Shown here: positions 42,827 through 51,416 of the stretch, piece by piece
Layout: the number at the start of each line of letters is the position of its first letter
How positions within the stretch are numbered: the first letter of the stretch is position 1
From: JAWXUU01 sp044426045
GTDB taxonomy: Bacteria > Bacillota > Clostridia > Christensenellales > CAMQZB01
Assembly (NCBI GenBank): GCA_044426045.1
Contig: JAWXUX010000005.1
Location: 101,205 to 165,204 of the forward strand
Length of the DNA: 64,000 nt
Direction of reading: 5' to 3'
The notes under the pieces: generated by a model
What the model was told of the DNA's origin: nothing
The model's database searches: none
The model's input: the letters and a program-made list of their open reading frames with translations, nothing else
Made by a program: the position numbers and the translations under genes

Positions 42827-43759
42827 TTGAGAATAACTATTGAAAAAGTTGCAATTTCCGAAGTTGAACAACTTGCGTTGCTTGCAAACGAAATCTGGAG
42901 CGAACATTACGGCAGTATTTTTGGCGTTTTGCAAACTCAAACGCTTATTGAAAATTTACAAAACAAAGATGCCATTTTAAAAGAAATGGATGGCGGTTAT
43001 ATTTATTGCTTTGTTAAACTTAAAAACCACGTTGTTGGTTATTTTAACTATATTGAAAATAAAAACGAACTTTATTGTGGCAAGATTTATCTTTTGAAAA
43101 ACTTCCGTGGGCTTGGGCTTGGCAAAGAGGTTTTTTCAAAGATTGAACAAACCGCGATTTTGCTTGGTAAAAAAGAATTCCGCCTTTCTGCAAATTCTTC
43201 AAGTGAGTCAACAATCAAGTTTTGCACCACTCAAGGCATGAAGATTGACAAAACTGAAATCAATACTTTTTGCGATATTGAAAGCGTGGATTTTATCATG
43301 TCAAAAGAAATTTGCCCTGTTGAAAAAGCTTTGAAGTATTTTTATCAAGGATACAACTGCTCGCAAGCTGTGGTTATGGGGTTTGCTACATTTTTTGATA
43401 TCAAGCCTGAACACGTTATCAGCTTGGGGCTCGCATTTGGTGGCGGATTTGCAAGAACGCGAAATATTTGCGGTGCCATGAGCGGTATTGGTCTTGTTGT
43501 TTCACATGTGAAAGGAACAACTTCACCTGACGCTAAGGACGAGATTTACGACATTGTTCGCACCCTTTCAGCAAAGTTTGAAGAAAGAAATTCAAGCATA
43601 CTTTGTGGTGAGATTTTGAAAAATGTTAAAGATATCACAACAACGCCAAAAAGCGATGCAAGAACCGAGGAATACTACAGCAAACGCCCTTGTGCGAAAG
43701 TTGTTGAAAACGCATCGGATATTTTGCTTGAATATTTGAAATCTGAAATGATTTCATAA
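42827..43759 (+). CDS. GNAT acetyltransferase fused to a C_GCAxxG_C_C domain
   Basis: About 310 residues from a TTG at 42827, which has GGGAGG 7 bases upstream; the frame's earlier TTG overlaps this site. Residues 1-155 form a GNAT fold with the acetyl-CoA loop RGLGLGKEVF and a final strand. Residues 165-310 are a C_GCAxxG_C_C family domain: YNCSQAVVMGF, GGGFARTRNICGAMSG, then later Cys in SILCGEIL and RPCAKVV, a set that suggests a redox or metal site. The joined architecture might acetylate a small molecule with a redox-linked step; no function is known. Monocistronic with a terminator. Confidence 0.85.
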   Translation: MRITIEKVAISEVEQLALLANEIWSEHYGSIFGVLQTQTLIENLQNKDAILKEMDGGYIYCFVKLKNHVVGYFNYIENKNELYCGKIYLLKNFRGLGLGKEVFSKIEQTAILLGKKEFRLSANSSSESTIKFCTTQGMKIDKTEINTFCDIESVDFIMSKEICPVEKALKYFYQGYNCSQAVVMGFATFFDIKPEHVISLGLAFGGGFARTRNICGAMSGIGLVVSHVKGTTSPDAKDEIYDIVRTLSAKFEERNSSILCGEILKNVKDITTTPKSDARTEEYYSKRPCAKVVENASDILLEYLKSEMIS

Positions 43760-43823
43760 AACTTTTTATTTTGGCACAAATTTACTTTTTGCACACACGC
43801 TTGAAAATCATTCACTATCATAG

Positions 43824-43854
43824 AAAAAGTCACAAAATTGTTTTGTGACTTTTA
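43824..43854. terminator. Bidirectional terminator
   Basis: AAAAAGTCACAAAA and TTTTGTGACTTTT form a near-perfect 13-bp stem with a TTG loop, between the convergent GNAT fusion and DtxR genes. Confidence 0.88.
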
Positions 43855-43872
43855 TTTTTGCTTTGTTTTGTT

Positions 43873-44235
43873 TTATCTGTTTAAAAATTCTTTGATTTTC
43901 AAGATTGTTTCGTCGCTTATAACATGCTCGATTTTGCATGCGTCTGCACCCGCGACTTCTGGACTAACGCCAATGCTCACAAAAAAATCCGAAAGAAGGC
44001 TGTGTTTTTGGGCGACGTATTTGGCGAGCGCCTCACCTTCTTTTGAAAGCACAATCTGCCCGCTTTCCAAAACGTCAAGCATGCCTTTTGCTTTCAAATT
44101 TTTCAGCGCAACAGAAACGCTTGACTTTGCATAGCCAAGTGCACTTGCAACGTCGATTGCACGGACGTTTCCTGTTTCCTCTTTCAGTTCATATATTGTT
44201 TCAAGATACATTTCTTTTGATTCAAATTTTTCCAT
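43873..44235 (-). CDS. DtxR/MntR family metal-dependent regulator
   Basis: 120 residues. N-terminal winged helix (ESKEMYLETIYELKEETG, VRAIDVASALGYAKSSVSVALKNLKAKGML) and a short metal-binding/dimer domain with HSLLSDFFVSIGV and ADACKIEHVIS, which has the Cys, Glu and His ligands of manganese or iron sensors. No SH3-like third domain, so it is MntR-like in size. No metal transporter gene is adjacent, so the target genes are elsewhere. Monocistronic. Confidence 0.92.
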   Translation of the reverse strand: MEKFESKEMYLETIYELKEETGNVRAIDVASALGYAKSSVSVALKNLKAKGMLDVLESGQIVLSKEGEALAKYVAQKHSLLSDFFVSIGVSPEVAGADACKIEHVISDETILKIKEFLNR

Positions 44236-44357
44236 ATTTCACCCTTTATTATGATATGTTACTATTATATAATAAAAATAATGATTTGTAAAGGGGTAAT
44301 TTTTATTTATAATTGTTTTTAGACTAGAGAATATTTATTTTTTATGCTTCAAAATCG

Positions 44358-44386
44358 TTGACAGTGGGTGTAAATATATGTATACT
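44358..44386 (+). promoter_or_regulatory. Promoter of the aromatic operon
   Basis: TTGACA (44358-44363), exactly 17 bp, TATACT (44381-44386). Transcription should begin near 44393, about 24 bases before the leader peptide start. From 44236 to 44357 the sequence is A+T-rich and nothing else was found. Confidence 0.85.
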
Positions 44387-44416
44387 GTGCTTAATAAGAA
44401 TTATCGAGAGGATTTT

Positions 44417-44497
44417 ATGACTACATCATCACTAAACCTATTTGAATCTAACTTTTATTACGGCCGCTTTTATTTTAGCAGGTCTATTTTCAGTTAG
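44417..44497 (+). CDS. Phe/Tyr-rich attenuator leader peptide
   Basis: 26 codons, ATG to TAG, with GAGAGG 6 bases before the start. It contains five Phe (codons 9, 13, 18, 20, 25) and three Tyr (14, 15, 19), with the two dense clusters FYY (13-15) and FYF (18-20). The last codons overlap 44485-44494, which is complementary to the 5' arm of the downstream terminator. The operon behind it makes exactly Phe and Tyr. The shape is that of PheL/TrpL leader peptides; translation has not been shown, but the start, site, composition and terminator all agree. Confidence 0.8.
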   Translation: MTTSSLNLFESNFYYGRFYFSRSIFS

Positions 44498-44543
44498 GTA
44501 AAATTCTTAAATTTTGACGCAATAAGCGCACAACTAGGACATT

Positions 44544-44582
44544 AACCGTACTGAAAATATTCATTCAGTACGGTTTTTTTTA
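44544..44582 (+). terminator. Attenuator terminator of the aromatic operon
   Basis: AACCGTACTGAA (44544-44555) and TTCAGTACGGTT (44564-44575) form a 12-bp perfect stem with an 8-base loop, then a run of T to 44581. The segment 44550-44559 can instead pair, 10 bp without mismatch, with 44485-44494 at the end of the leader peptide, plus three more pairs (GGT 44497-44499 with ACC 44545-44547). The two folds exclude each other. The first operon gene begins 15 bases later. Confidence 0.85.
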
Positions 44583-44597
44583 TGGAGGAGACAAATT

Positions 44598-45617
44598 ATG
44601 ATTATTCAAATCAATCAATCAGCAAACCAAAACCAAATGGACAATCTTTTGAGCTGGATCAAAGATTTGGGACTTTCAACTCACATGAGCAAAGGTGACA
44701 ACGTGACTATCGTTGGACTTGTTGGCGATACTTCACGAGTTGATATCGGACTTTTGAAATCTCTTGACATTGTTGAATCAGTGACTAGAATTCAAGAACC
44801 ATATAAAAATGCAAACAGAAAATTCCATCCAGATGATACTATCATTGATGTTGGCGGACACAAAATCGGTGGCGAAGGCTTCCAAATCATGGCTGGGCCT
44901 TGCAGTATTGAAAGCTACGAACAAATGTATGAAACTGCAAAAGCTTGCAAAGAAAGCGGTGCGACAATCCTTCGTGGTGGTGCGTTCAAACCAAGAACTT
45001 CACCATACGCGTTCCAAGGGCTTGGTTCTGAAGGGCTTGAAATCATGAAAGCTGTTAAAAAAGAACTTGGCATGCCAATCATCACTGAACTTATGAACGA
45101 AAAACACCTTCACCTTTTCGATGATGTTGATATCATTCAAATCGGTGCAAGAAACATGCAAAACTTCGACCTTTTGAAAGAAGTTGGTAAAACAAAAAAA
45201 CCAATCCTTTTGAAACGCGGTATGAGCGCGACTATCGAAGAATGGCTTATGAGTGCTGAATACATCATGAGTGAAGGCAACATGCAAGTTATCCTTTGCG
45301 AAAGAGGTATAAGAACATTTGAAACTGCGGCAAGAAACACACTTGACCTTTCTTGTATTCCAATCTTGAAAGAAAAAACTCACCTTCCAATCGTTGTTGA
45401 CCCAAGTCACGCAACTGGCGTTTCAAGACTTGTGCGACCAATGTCGCTTGCGGCTGTTGGTGCTGGCACTGATGGACTTATTATTGAAGTTCACAACAAC
45501 CCAAGTTGCGCACTTTGCGACGGTGCTCAAAGTTTGAGACCTGAACAATTCGACGAAGTTGTTAAAGCAATTGATGTCTTGCTTCCTGTTTGTGGCAAGA
45601 AAAGAGATACTATCTAG
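44598..45617 (+). CDS. aroF: 3-Deoxy-7-phosphoheptulonate synthase
   Basis: First step of the shikimate pathway: condenses erythrose 4-phosphate and phosphoenolpyruvate. 339 residues, the type I-beta form with an N-terminal ferredoxin-like regulatory domain (1-75) followed by the KDO8P/DAHP synthase barrel. Active-site stretches: GPCSIESYEQM (about 102), ILRGGAFKPRTSPYAFQG (about 125), LLKRGMSATIEEWL (about 205) and DPSHATGVSRLV (about 270). GGAGGAG precedes the ATG. It is the first structural gene behind the attenuator. Confidence 0.97.
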   Translation: MIIQINQSANQNQMDNLLSWIKDLGLSTHMSKGDNVTIVGLVGDTSRVDIGLLKSLDIVESVTRIQEPYKNANRKFHPDDTIIDVGGHKIGGEGFQIMAGPCSIESYEQMYETAKACKESGATILRGGAFKPRTSPYAFQGLGSEGLEIMKAVKKELGMPIITELMNEKHLHLFDDVDIIQIGARNMQNFDLLKEVGKTKKPILLKRGMSATIEEWLMSAEYIMSEGNMQVILCERGIRTFETAARNTLDLSCIPILKEKTHLPIVVDPSHATGVSRLVRPMSLAAVGAGTDGLIIEVHNNPSCALCDGAQSLRPEQFDEVVKAIDVLLPVCGKKRDTI

Positions 45618-45641
45618 TATCGTTTTTTATCGAGGAAAAAT

Positions 45642-46523
45642 ATGAACATAGGTATTATTGGGCTAGGTCTTATTGGTGGTTCGATTGGTATGGCGGTGCA
45701 CAAGAAAACTGAGCACATTGTTTTTGGTCGCGATATCGACGAAAATTCCGTTAGGACTGCCCTTCACAAAAATGCAATCGATTTTGTTTTGAATGATGAC
45801 GATTTTGAAAAAATTGACGTTGTTATTTTGGCAGTTTTTCCGCACATTGCTTGCGAGATTTTAACTGAAATTTTGCCAAAACTTTCAAAAGGGACTATCG
45901 TTTGCGATATTTGCGGAATAAAGGGAAATATTATCTCTGCTTTTGAAAAAGCAAGTGTGGATTTCCCAGAAATCAAGTTTGTTGGCACTCACCCAATGGC
46001 GGGACGTGAATATTCCGGTGTTGATTATGCCGTGACTACGCTTTTTGACAGCGCGTTTGGTATTATCACTCCTGTTTGCGGGGATTTGGAGAGTGCTCGC
46101 GAGATTGAGAACCTTCTTTGCGAGATTGGATTTATTGGCTGTGTTTATGCCGATTCTTCCCGTCACGACGAGATGATTGCTTATACTTCCCAACTAGCAC
46201 ACATCGTTTCTTCTTGTTATATCAAAAATCCGCTTTCACAAAATCACGTTGGTTTTTCTGCGGGAAGTTTTCAAGATATGACGCGCGTTGCTAGGCTGAA
46301 TCCCGACATGTGGACTGAACTTTTCATGCAAAACACTGCCCCACTCGCTTCTCACGTTGATTTGATAGTGGAAAAGTTGAGCGAGTTCAGCGTGGCACTG
46401 AAAAATGCTGACGAAAAGCATATTCACCAGCTTTTATCTGAAGGGACAAGTGCAAAAGAAGTGGCGGATGAAAATTTCGCTGCTGTGACAAGCAAACTGC
46501 TTAAGGTCACGTCTAAAAATTAA
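45642..46523 (+). CDS. tyrA: Prephenate dehydrogenase
   Basis: Converts prephenate to 4-hydroxyphenylpyruvate in tyrosine synthesis. 293 residues. Rossmann motif IGLGLIGGSIGMAV (4-17), GTHPMAGREYSGVDYA (about 115), DSSRHDEMIAYTSQLAHIV (about 172) with the catalytic His, and FSAGSFQDMTRVA (about 207). A C-terminal helical dimer domain is present; no ACT domain. 24 bases after aroF with GAGGA before the ATG. Confidence 0.95.
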   Translation: MNIGIIGLGLIGGSIGMAVHKKTEHIVFGRDIDENSVRTALHKNAIDFVLNDDDFEKIDVVILAVFPHIACEILTEILPKLSKGTIVCDICGIKGNIISAFEKASVDFPEIKFVGTHPMAGREYSGVDYAVTTLFDSAFGIITPVCGDLESAREIENLLCEIGFIGCVYADSSRHDEMIAYTSQLAHIVSSCYIKNPLSQNHVGFSAGSFQDMTRVARLNPDMWTELFMQNTAPLASHVDLIVEKLSEFSVALKNADEKHIHQLLSEGTSAKEVADENFAAVTSKLLKVTSKN

Positions 46524-46542
46524 TTTAACTAGGATGATAAGA

Positions 46543-47823
46543 ATGAACATAAAGGTATACCCACAACAACTTAAAGGAACTGTTGAAATTGCAGCAAGCA
46601 AATCCGTTGCACACCGAATGATGATTTGCAGTGCCCTTTCAGAAAAAGGCGGAACGATTTCTGCGATTATGAAAGGCACCGACATTGAAGCCACGGCAAA
46701 TTGCCTTGCAGAGCTTGGAACTGACATTCAAATTCTTGAAAATAAGGCGATTGTCACTCCAGTTTACGGCGAAAAACGCGACATTTGCAAGCTTTATTGC
46801 AAAGACAGCGGTTCAACTTTCCGTTTTATGCTTCCACTTGTGGCGGCACTTGGCTGTCATGCGGAATTTTCCGGAACAGAAAGGCTTGCCTCTCGCCCAG
46901 TTTCCGAGCTTCGCGAGGTTTTGTCGGCACACGGGATAACTTTTTCTGCCGACACGCTTCCTTTTGAAATAAGCGGTAAGCTTGAAAGTGGGATATACGA
47001 AATCGATGCCAGCATAAGCTCGCAATATGTGACGGGGCTTTTGCTTGCACTGCCACTTTTGAAAGGCGATTCTCAAATTATTTTGAAAAACCGCGTTGTT
47101 TCTTCCGATTATATCAAAATCACTCTTGATGTGATGAAACTTTTCGGGGTTGAAGTTGAAACAACTGAAAATGGCTTTTTGATTAAAGGTAGTGCGAAAT
47201 ACGTTTCACCTGAAACTGCGAATTGCGAGGGCGATTGGAGTTCAGCTTGCTTTTTTGCTGTTGCTGGTGGCATTGGCGGGGGTGTTTCCCTTGAAAATAT
47301 TTCCATGGATTCACTTCAAGGCGACAAGGCAATACTTGAATTTATCAATGAAACTGGCGGAAGTTTTGCAAGATACATAAATCGAAACGGCGTTGATTCT
47401 TACACTTTTGGTTCAAGTGCGAACTTGAAAGCGGGAGTTTTTCACACTGAAAATACCCCCGATGTTGTGCCTATACTCGCGGTGCTTTGCAGTTTTTGCG
47501 GTGGCACTTCGGAAATTGTTGGCATTTCAAGGCTGAAAGATAAAGAAAGCGACCGACTTTCTGAAACAATCAAAATGCTTGATGCGTTTGGAATTTCAGC
47601 GTTCACTGGCGAAAATTCACTTTATGTGACGGGTGGCTCGCCTGTTGGTGGCAAATATCATGTGCCCGATGACCACAGAATGGCAATGGCGGCTGTTATT
47701 ATGGCAACTTACGCAAGTGGTGAAAGCGAGATATATGACATTGACTGCATTTCAAAATCATATCCGCATTTTCTTGAAAATTTTGCGAGATTAGGAGGTA
47801 AATTCGATGTTTTGGGGATTTGA
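46543..47823 (+). CDS. aroA: 3-Phosphoshikimate 1-carboxyvinyltransferase (EPSP synthase)
   Basis: Adds the enolpyruvyl group to shikimate 3-phosphate. 426 residues from the ATG at 46543, which gives a usual start (MNIKVYPQQLKGTVEI) and puts AGGA about 9 bases upstream; an ATG at 46534 overlaps the ribosome site. Key motifs: SKSVAHRMMICSAL (about 17), DSGSTFRFMLPLVAALG (about 88), ASRPVSELREVL, the DVVPILAVLCSFCGG catalytic loop (about 307) and DDHRMAMAAVIMA (about 380). Its end overlaps aroC by 17 bases. Confidence 0.96.
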   Translation: MNIKVYPQQLKGTVEIAASKSVAHRMMICSALSEKGGTISAIMKGTDIEATANCLAELGTDIQILENKAIVTPVYGEKRDICKLYCKDSGSTFRFMLPLVAALGCHAEFSGTERLASRPVSELREVLSAHGITFSADTLPFEISGKLESGIYEIDASISSQYVTGLLLALPLLKGDSQIILKNRVVSSDYIKITLDVMKLFGVEVETTENGFLIKGSAKYVSPETANCEGDWSSACFFAVAGGIGGGVSLENISMDSLQGDKAILEFINETGGSFARYINRNGVDSYTFGSSANLKAGVFHTENTPDVVPILAVLCSFCGGTSEIVGISRLKDKESDRLSETIKMLDAFGISAFTGENSLYVTGGSPVGGKYHVPDDHRMAMAAVIMATYASGESEIYDIDCISKSYPHFLENFARLGGKFDVLGI

Positions 47824-48868
47824 AAAATTAAAAATTGAAATATATGGCGAGTCGCATTCAGATGCGATTGGCGTTAAACTTGGTGGACTTCCTCGCGGAT
47901 TTAAAATTGACGAAACTGCACTTCTAGAGTTCACTTCAAGAAGAAAAGCTGGTGGCGGGGCTTGGAGCACTCCAAGAATTGAACCTGATGCGCCTGTGTT
48001 TTTGGAAGGGGTTGAAAATGGGATTGTGACTGGGGATGTTCACGCGGTGATTTATAATCAAAACGTGAAATCTCGCGATTATTCTTCAATCAACACAACA
48101 CCAAGACCGTCGCATGCCGACCTTGCGTATTGCATGAAAGAAAAAACTATTGAATGCCCCGTTGGCGGTGGCAGATTTTCTGCTAGACTCACTGCACCCC
48201 TTTGCATTGCGGGGGGAATTGCCAAACAAATTCTTGCGGGCAATGGAATTGAAGTTTGCGGTTACGTTTCGAGAATTGGCAGTGTTGAAGGAAAAAATTA
48301 TAAAAATAGCGAAATAACAACTGATGAAATCAAAGATTGTTGGGCGTCCCCACTTCCTTGCCTTTCAAACGGCGAAGAAATGACACAAGAAGTTTTGAAA
48401 TATCGCGAAAATGGCGACAGTGTTGGCGGAAGCGTTGATATTGTTATCACGGGACTACACGCGGGGCTTGGAGATTATCTTTTCTCGGGTCTTGAAGGAA
48501 AACTTTCACTTGCTGTTTTTGGCGTTCCTGCGGTTAAGGCAGTTGAATTTGGCATTGGCACTGATTTTGCACAGCTGAACGGTTCAAAGGCAAACGATCC
48601 GATTTTCTTTGACGGTGAAAAGATTGTCACAAAAACAAACAACTGCGGTGGAATAACTGGGGGCATTTCAAATGGTATGCCCGTGACACTTCGTGCTTCA
48701 CTCAAGCCAACACCATCAATTTCAATGCCTCAACAAAGTGTTGATCTTGCGACAAATGAAAACGTTGAAATCAAAATCAAAGGCAGGCACGATTCTTGCA
48801 TAGTTCCAAGAGCCGTTGCGGGAATAGAATCGGCAGTGGCACTCGCTTTGCTTGATTATATTATTTAA
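47807..48868 (+). CDS. aroC: Chorismate synthase
   Basis: Makes chorismate from EPSP using reduced FMN. 353 residues. The active-site motifs are slightly divergent from the textbook form: GESHSDAIGVKLGGLP instead of GESHG, FTSRRKAGGGAWSTPRIEPD instead of RRPGQ, and TPRPSHADLAY instead of RPGHAD. The Arg, His and Ser positions are kept, and GGGRFSARLTAPLCIAGGIA, GLEGKLSLAVFGVPAVKAVEFG and GGITGGISNGMPV are typical of the family. AGGAGG is inside the end of aroA. Confidence 0.93.
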   Translation: MFWGFEKLKIEIYGESHSDAIGVKLGGLPRGFKIDETALLEFTSRRKAGGGAWSTPRIEPDAPVFLEGVENGIVTGDVHAVIYNQNVKSRDYSSINTTPRPSHADLAYCMKEKTIECPVGGGRFSARLTAPLCIAGGIAKQILAGNGIEVCGYVSRIGSVEGKNYKNSEITTDEIKDCWASPLPCLSNGEEMTQEVLKYRENGDSVGGSVDIVITGLHAGLGDYLFSGLEGKLSLAVFGVPAVKAVEFGIGTDFAQLNGSKANDPIFFDGEKIVTKTNNCGGITGGISNGMPVTLRASLKPTPSISMPQQSVDLATNENVEIKIKGRHDSCIVPRAVAGIESAVALALLDYII

Positions 48869-48926
48869 ATAGTTTATAATGATTAAGATATTGCTTAATA
48901 ACACTTAAGGATAAAAGGAGATAATA

Positions 48927-50066
48927 ATGGATTTGAACTCAAAAAGAGACCAAATTGATGCAATTGATGACAAGCTCGTTCAACTTTATGTTGAACGAAT
49001 GGCTATTGCAAGACAAATTGGTGAAGAAAAATGTGAAAAAAACTTACCGATTGAAAACACTCTTCGCGAACGTGATGTTATTGGTCGCGTGACAAGCGAA
49101 GTCCCAGAAGATTTGAAAATTTACACTAAAATGTTCTTTGAAAACATTTTTGAAACAAGCAAAGGTTACCAAACAAGATTTGTTAAAGGTCACTCACCTA
49201 TGCTTGACAAAATTCAAGCTACACTTGAAAATGGACTTTTGCCGTTCCCTGAATGTGCGAACGTTGCTTGTCAAGGTGTGCCTGGGGCTTATTCGCAAAT
49301 TGCAGCGGACAAAGTTTTCAAGCTTGCAAACATTTCATATTTCAAAGATTGGAGTGGCGTTTTCAATGCTATTGAAAAAAACTTTTGTCAGTTCGGCGTT
49401 TTGCCAATTGAAAACAGCAATGCAGGTAGCGTGAATGGGGTTTATGACCTTATGCACAAACACAAATTCTTTATTGCTCGTTCAATCAAACTCAGAATTC
49501 AACATTATCTGCTTGCCAAAAAAGGTGCGGATATTTCAAATATCAAAGAAATTTTCTCGCACGAACAAGCGATTGCTCAATGCAGTGAATTCCTTGCTTC
49601 ACTTCCAAACGTGAAAGTGACTGTTGTTGATAACACTGCGACTGCTGCTAAAATGGTTGCGGAATCTGACAGCCTTGAAGTTGCATGCATTTCTTCAAAA
49701 GATTGCGCTGGCATTTATGGTCTTGGCGTTTTGAAAGCTAATGTTCAAGGAAGAGACAACAACTTCACTCGCTTTATCATCATTTCAAAAAATCTTCAAC
49801 CATATGAAGGTGCAAACAAAATCAGCATCATGGTGAACACTCCTCACGAAGCGGGTGCGCTCAACAGAATTTTGAACAGATTCTCTACGCTTGGACTCAA
49901 CCTTACTAAGCTTGAATCAAGACCAATTGAAAACACGACTTTTGAATTTGCTTTCTATTTTGATTTTGAAGCTAAAATCACGAGAAACGAAGTTCAAAAC
50001 CTTATTGGTGACCTTGAAAACAGCTGTGAATTGTTTGTTTTCCTTGGTAGCTACGAAGAAATTTAA
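48927..50066 (+). CDS. pheA: Bifunctional chorismate mutase/prephenate dehydratase
   Basis: Channels chorismate to phenylpyruvate for phenylalanine. 379 residues: AroQ-type mutase domain (1-85; DLNSKRDQIDAIDDKLVQLY, ERMAIARQIGEEK), dehydratase (about 110-285; GVPGAYSQIAADKVF, VLPIENSNAGSVNGVYDLM, TRFIIISK), and ACT domain (about 295-375; HEAGALNRILNRFSTLGLNLTKLESRPI), the ESRP motif being the Phe-binding feedback site. AAAGGAG before the ATG, 58 bases after aroC. Confidence 0.96.
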   Translation: MDLNSKRDQIDAIDDKLVQLYVERMAIARQIGEEKCEKNLPIENTLRERDVIGRVTSEVPEDLKIYTKMFFENIFETSKGYQTRFVKGHSPMLDKIQATLENGLLPFPECANVACQGVPGAYSQIAADKVFKLANISYFKDWSGVFNAIEKNFCQFGVLPIENSNAGSVNGVYDLMHKHKFFIARSIKLRIQHYLLAKKGADISNIKEIFSHEQAIAQCSEFLASLPNVKVTVVDNTATAAKMVAESDSLEVACISSKDCAGIYGLGVLKANVQGRDNNFTRFIIISKNLQPYEGANKISIMVNTPHEAGALNRILNRFSTLGLNLTKLESRPIENTTFEFAFYFDFEAKITRNEVQNLIGDLENSCELFVFLGSYEEI

Positions 50067-50094
50067 CCATATTGCATAATAATTGGAGAAAATG

Positions 50095-51318
50095 ATGAAG
50101 AAATTTTGCCTTATTGGAGAAAAATTACCACACACACTCTCGCCTGTTATTCATTCGCATTTTGGTTATGAATACGGCGTTGAAGAATTGCCTTCTGCTG
50201 ATGATATCGGCCCTTTTATGGAAAACTGCAAGTATGACGGGTTCAATGTGACGGTGCCTTATAAACAAGATGTTATGAAACACCTTGATTTTATTGACGA
50301 CCTCGCAATGGAAATTGGAGCTGTTAACACTGTTTTAAAAAAGGACGGCAAGTGGTTTGGATACAACTCTGACATATACGGACTTGAATACTCTCTTGAA
50401 AAATCAGGGATTTCTCTTGCGGGGAAAACTATTGCCATACTTGGGTCTGGCGGAACTCGCATGACGGCTCAGCTTCTTGCAAAAAAGCAAGGTGCAAAAG
50501 AGGTTGTTATCGTGAGCCGAACTGGGGATATCAATTATGATAATTTCTATAAAAAATATGATATTCAAGTGATTTTTAACACTACTCCTTCTGGAATGTT
50601 TCCGCATATGGACGAGCTTGCGTTTGATTTGTCGCTTATTCCGAACCTCGAAGGTGCGTTTGATGTTATTTATAATCCACTCAGAACCAACTTTTTGCTT
50701 CTTGCAAAAAAATGTGGTGTTAAATATGAAAACGGACTTCGCATGCTTGTTGAACAAGCTAGGGTTTCAAAAGATTATTGGTTTGGTGAAAAATCTTCAA
50801 AAGAAGACACCGAACGCATTTTGAAACAGCTTTTGAAATCGAGAAGAAACATCGTGCTTGTTGGTATGCCCGCTTGTGGGAAATCCACTATTGGCAGAAA
50901 GATTGCACAAGAACTCGATTTGCCGTTTTTCGATGCGGATGTCGAGATTGAAAAATACTGCGGAAGAAAACCTTCCGAAATCATTTCAAGCGATGGCGAA
51001 GAAGCTTTCAGAAAAATTGAAAGCGAAGTTATTTCCGACCTTGCATCAAGAGCTGGCGTTGTTATTGCAACGGGTGGCGGTGCGGTTTTGAAAGAGGAAA
51101 ACAGAACTGCCCTTTTGCGTACTGGCGTTGTTTTTTATATCAAACGCGACGTTTCAAAACTTTCAACATACGGCAGACCACTTTCACAAGGCACTTCGCT
51201 TGCCGATTTGCTTGAAAAAAGAAAGCCGCTTTATGAAGATATCGCAGATTATGAAATAGTGAACAACGGCGAATTTGCCGACGCAGCAAAGAAAATCATT
51301 TCTATTTTGAATAAATAA
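50095..51318 (+). CDS. aroE-aroK: Shikimate dehydrogenase-shikimate kinase fusion
   Basis: 407 residues joining two pathway enzymes. N-terminal AroE (about 1-240): LPHTLSPVIHSHFG, NVTVPYKQ with the catalytic Lys, GYNSDIYG, the NADP loop LGSGGTRMTA and RMLVEQA. C-terminal AroK (about 245-405): P-loop GMPACGKSTIGRKIA, FFDADVEIE, ATGGGAVL and the lid RPLSQG. The AroE part is a little shorter than the free enzyme. The start at 50095 is chosen because GGAG is then 6 bases away. Last gene of the operon, followed by a terminator. Confidence 0.94.
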   Translation: MKKFCLIGEKLPHTLSPVIHSHFGYEYGVEELPSADDIGPFMENCKYDGFNVTVPYKQDVMKHLDFIDDLAMEIGAVNTVLKKDGKWFGYNSDIYGLEYSLEKSGISLAGKTIAILGSGGTRMTAQLLAKKQGAKEVVIVSRTGDINYDNFYKKYDIQVIFNTTPSGMFPHMDELAFDLSLIPNLEGAFDVIYNPLRTNFLLLAKKCGVKYENGLRMLVEQARVSKDYWFGEKSSKEDTERILKQLLKSRRNIVLVGMPACGKSTIGRKIAQELDLPFFDADVEIEKYCGRKPSEIISSDGEEAFRKIESEVISDLASRAGVVIATGGGAVLKEENRTALLRTGVVFYIKRDVSKLSTYGRPLSQGTSLADLLEKRKPLYEDIADYEIVNNGEFADAAKKIISILNK

Positions 51319-51332
51319 TTGTTAAAACAATA

Positions 51333-51366
51333 AAAAAGTGGCAACTCTTTGTGAGTTGTCACTTTT
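51333..51366 (+). terminator. Terminator of the aromatic operon
   Basis: AAAAAGTGGCAACTC and GAGTTGTCACTTTT form a 13-bp stem with one G-T pair and a short loop, then TGTGTTTT. Confidence 0.85.
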
Positions 51367-51416
51367 GTGTTTTAGCTATTCAACTTAAGGGTACTTTTTA
51401 GAAGTGTCCTTAATAA

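Noticed and set aside
44236..44597. T-box control of the aromatic operon
   Set aside because: No GGTGG-N-ACC-CG core is present before the terminator; the leader peptide explains the region better.
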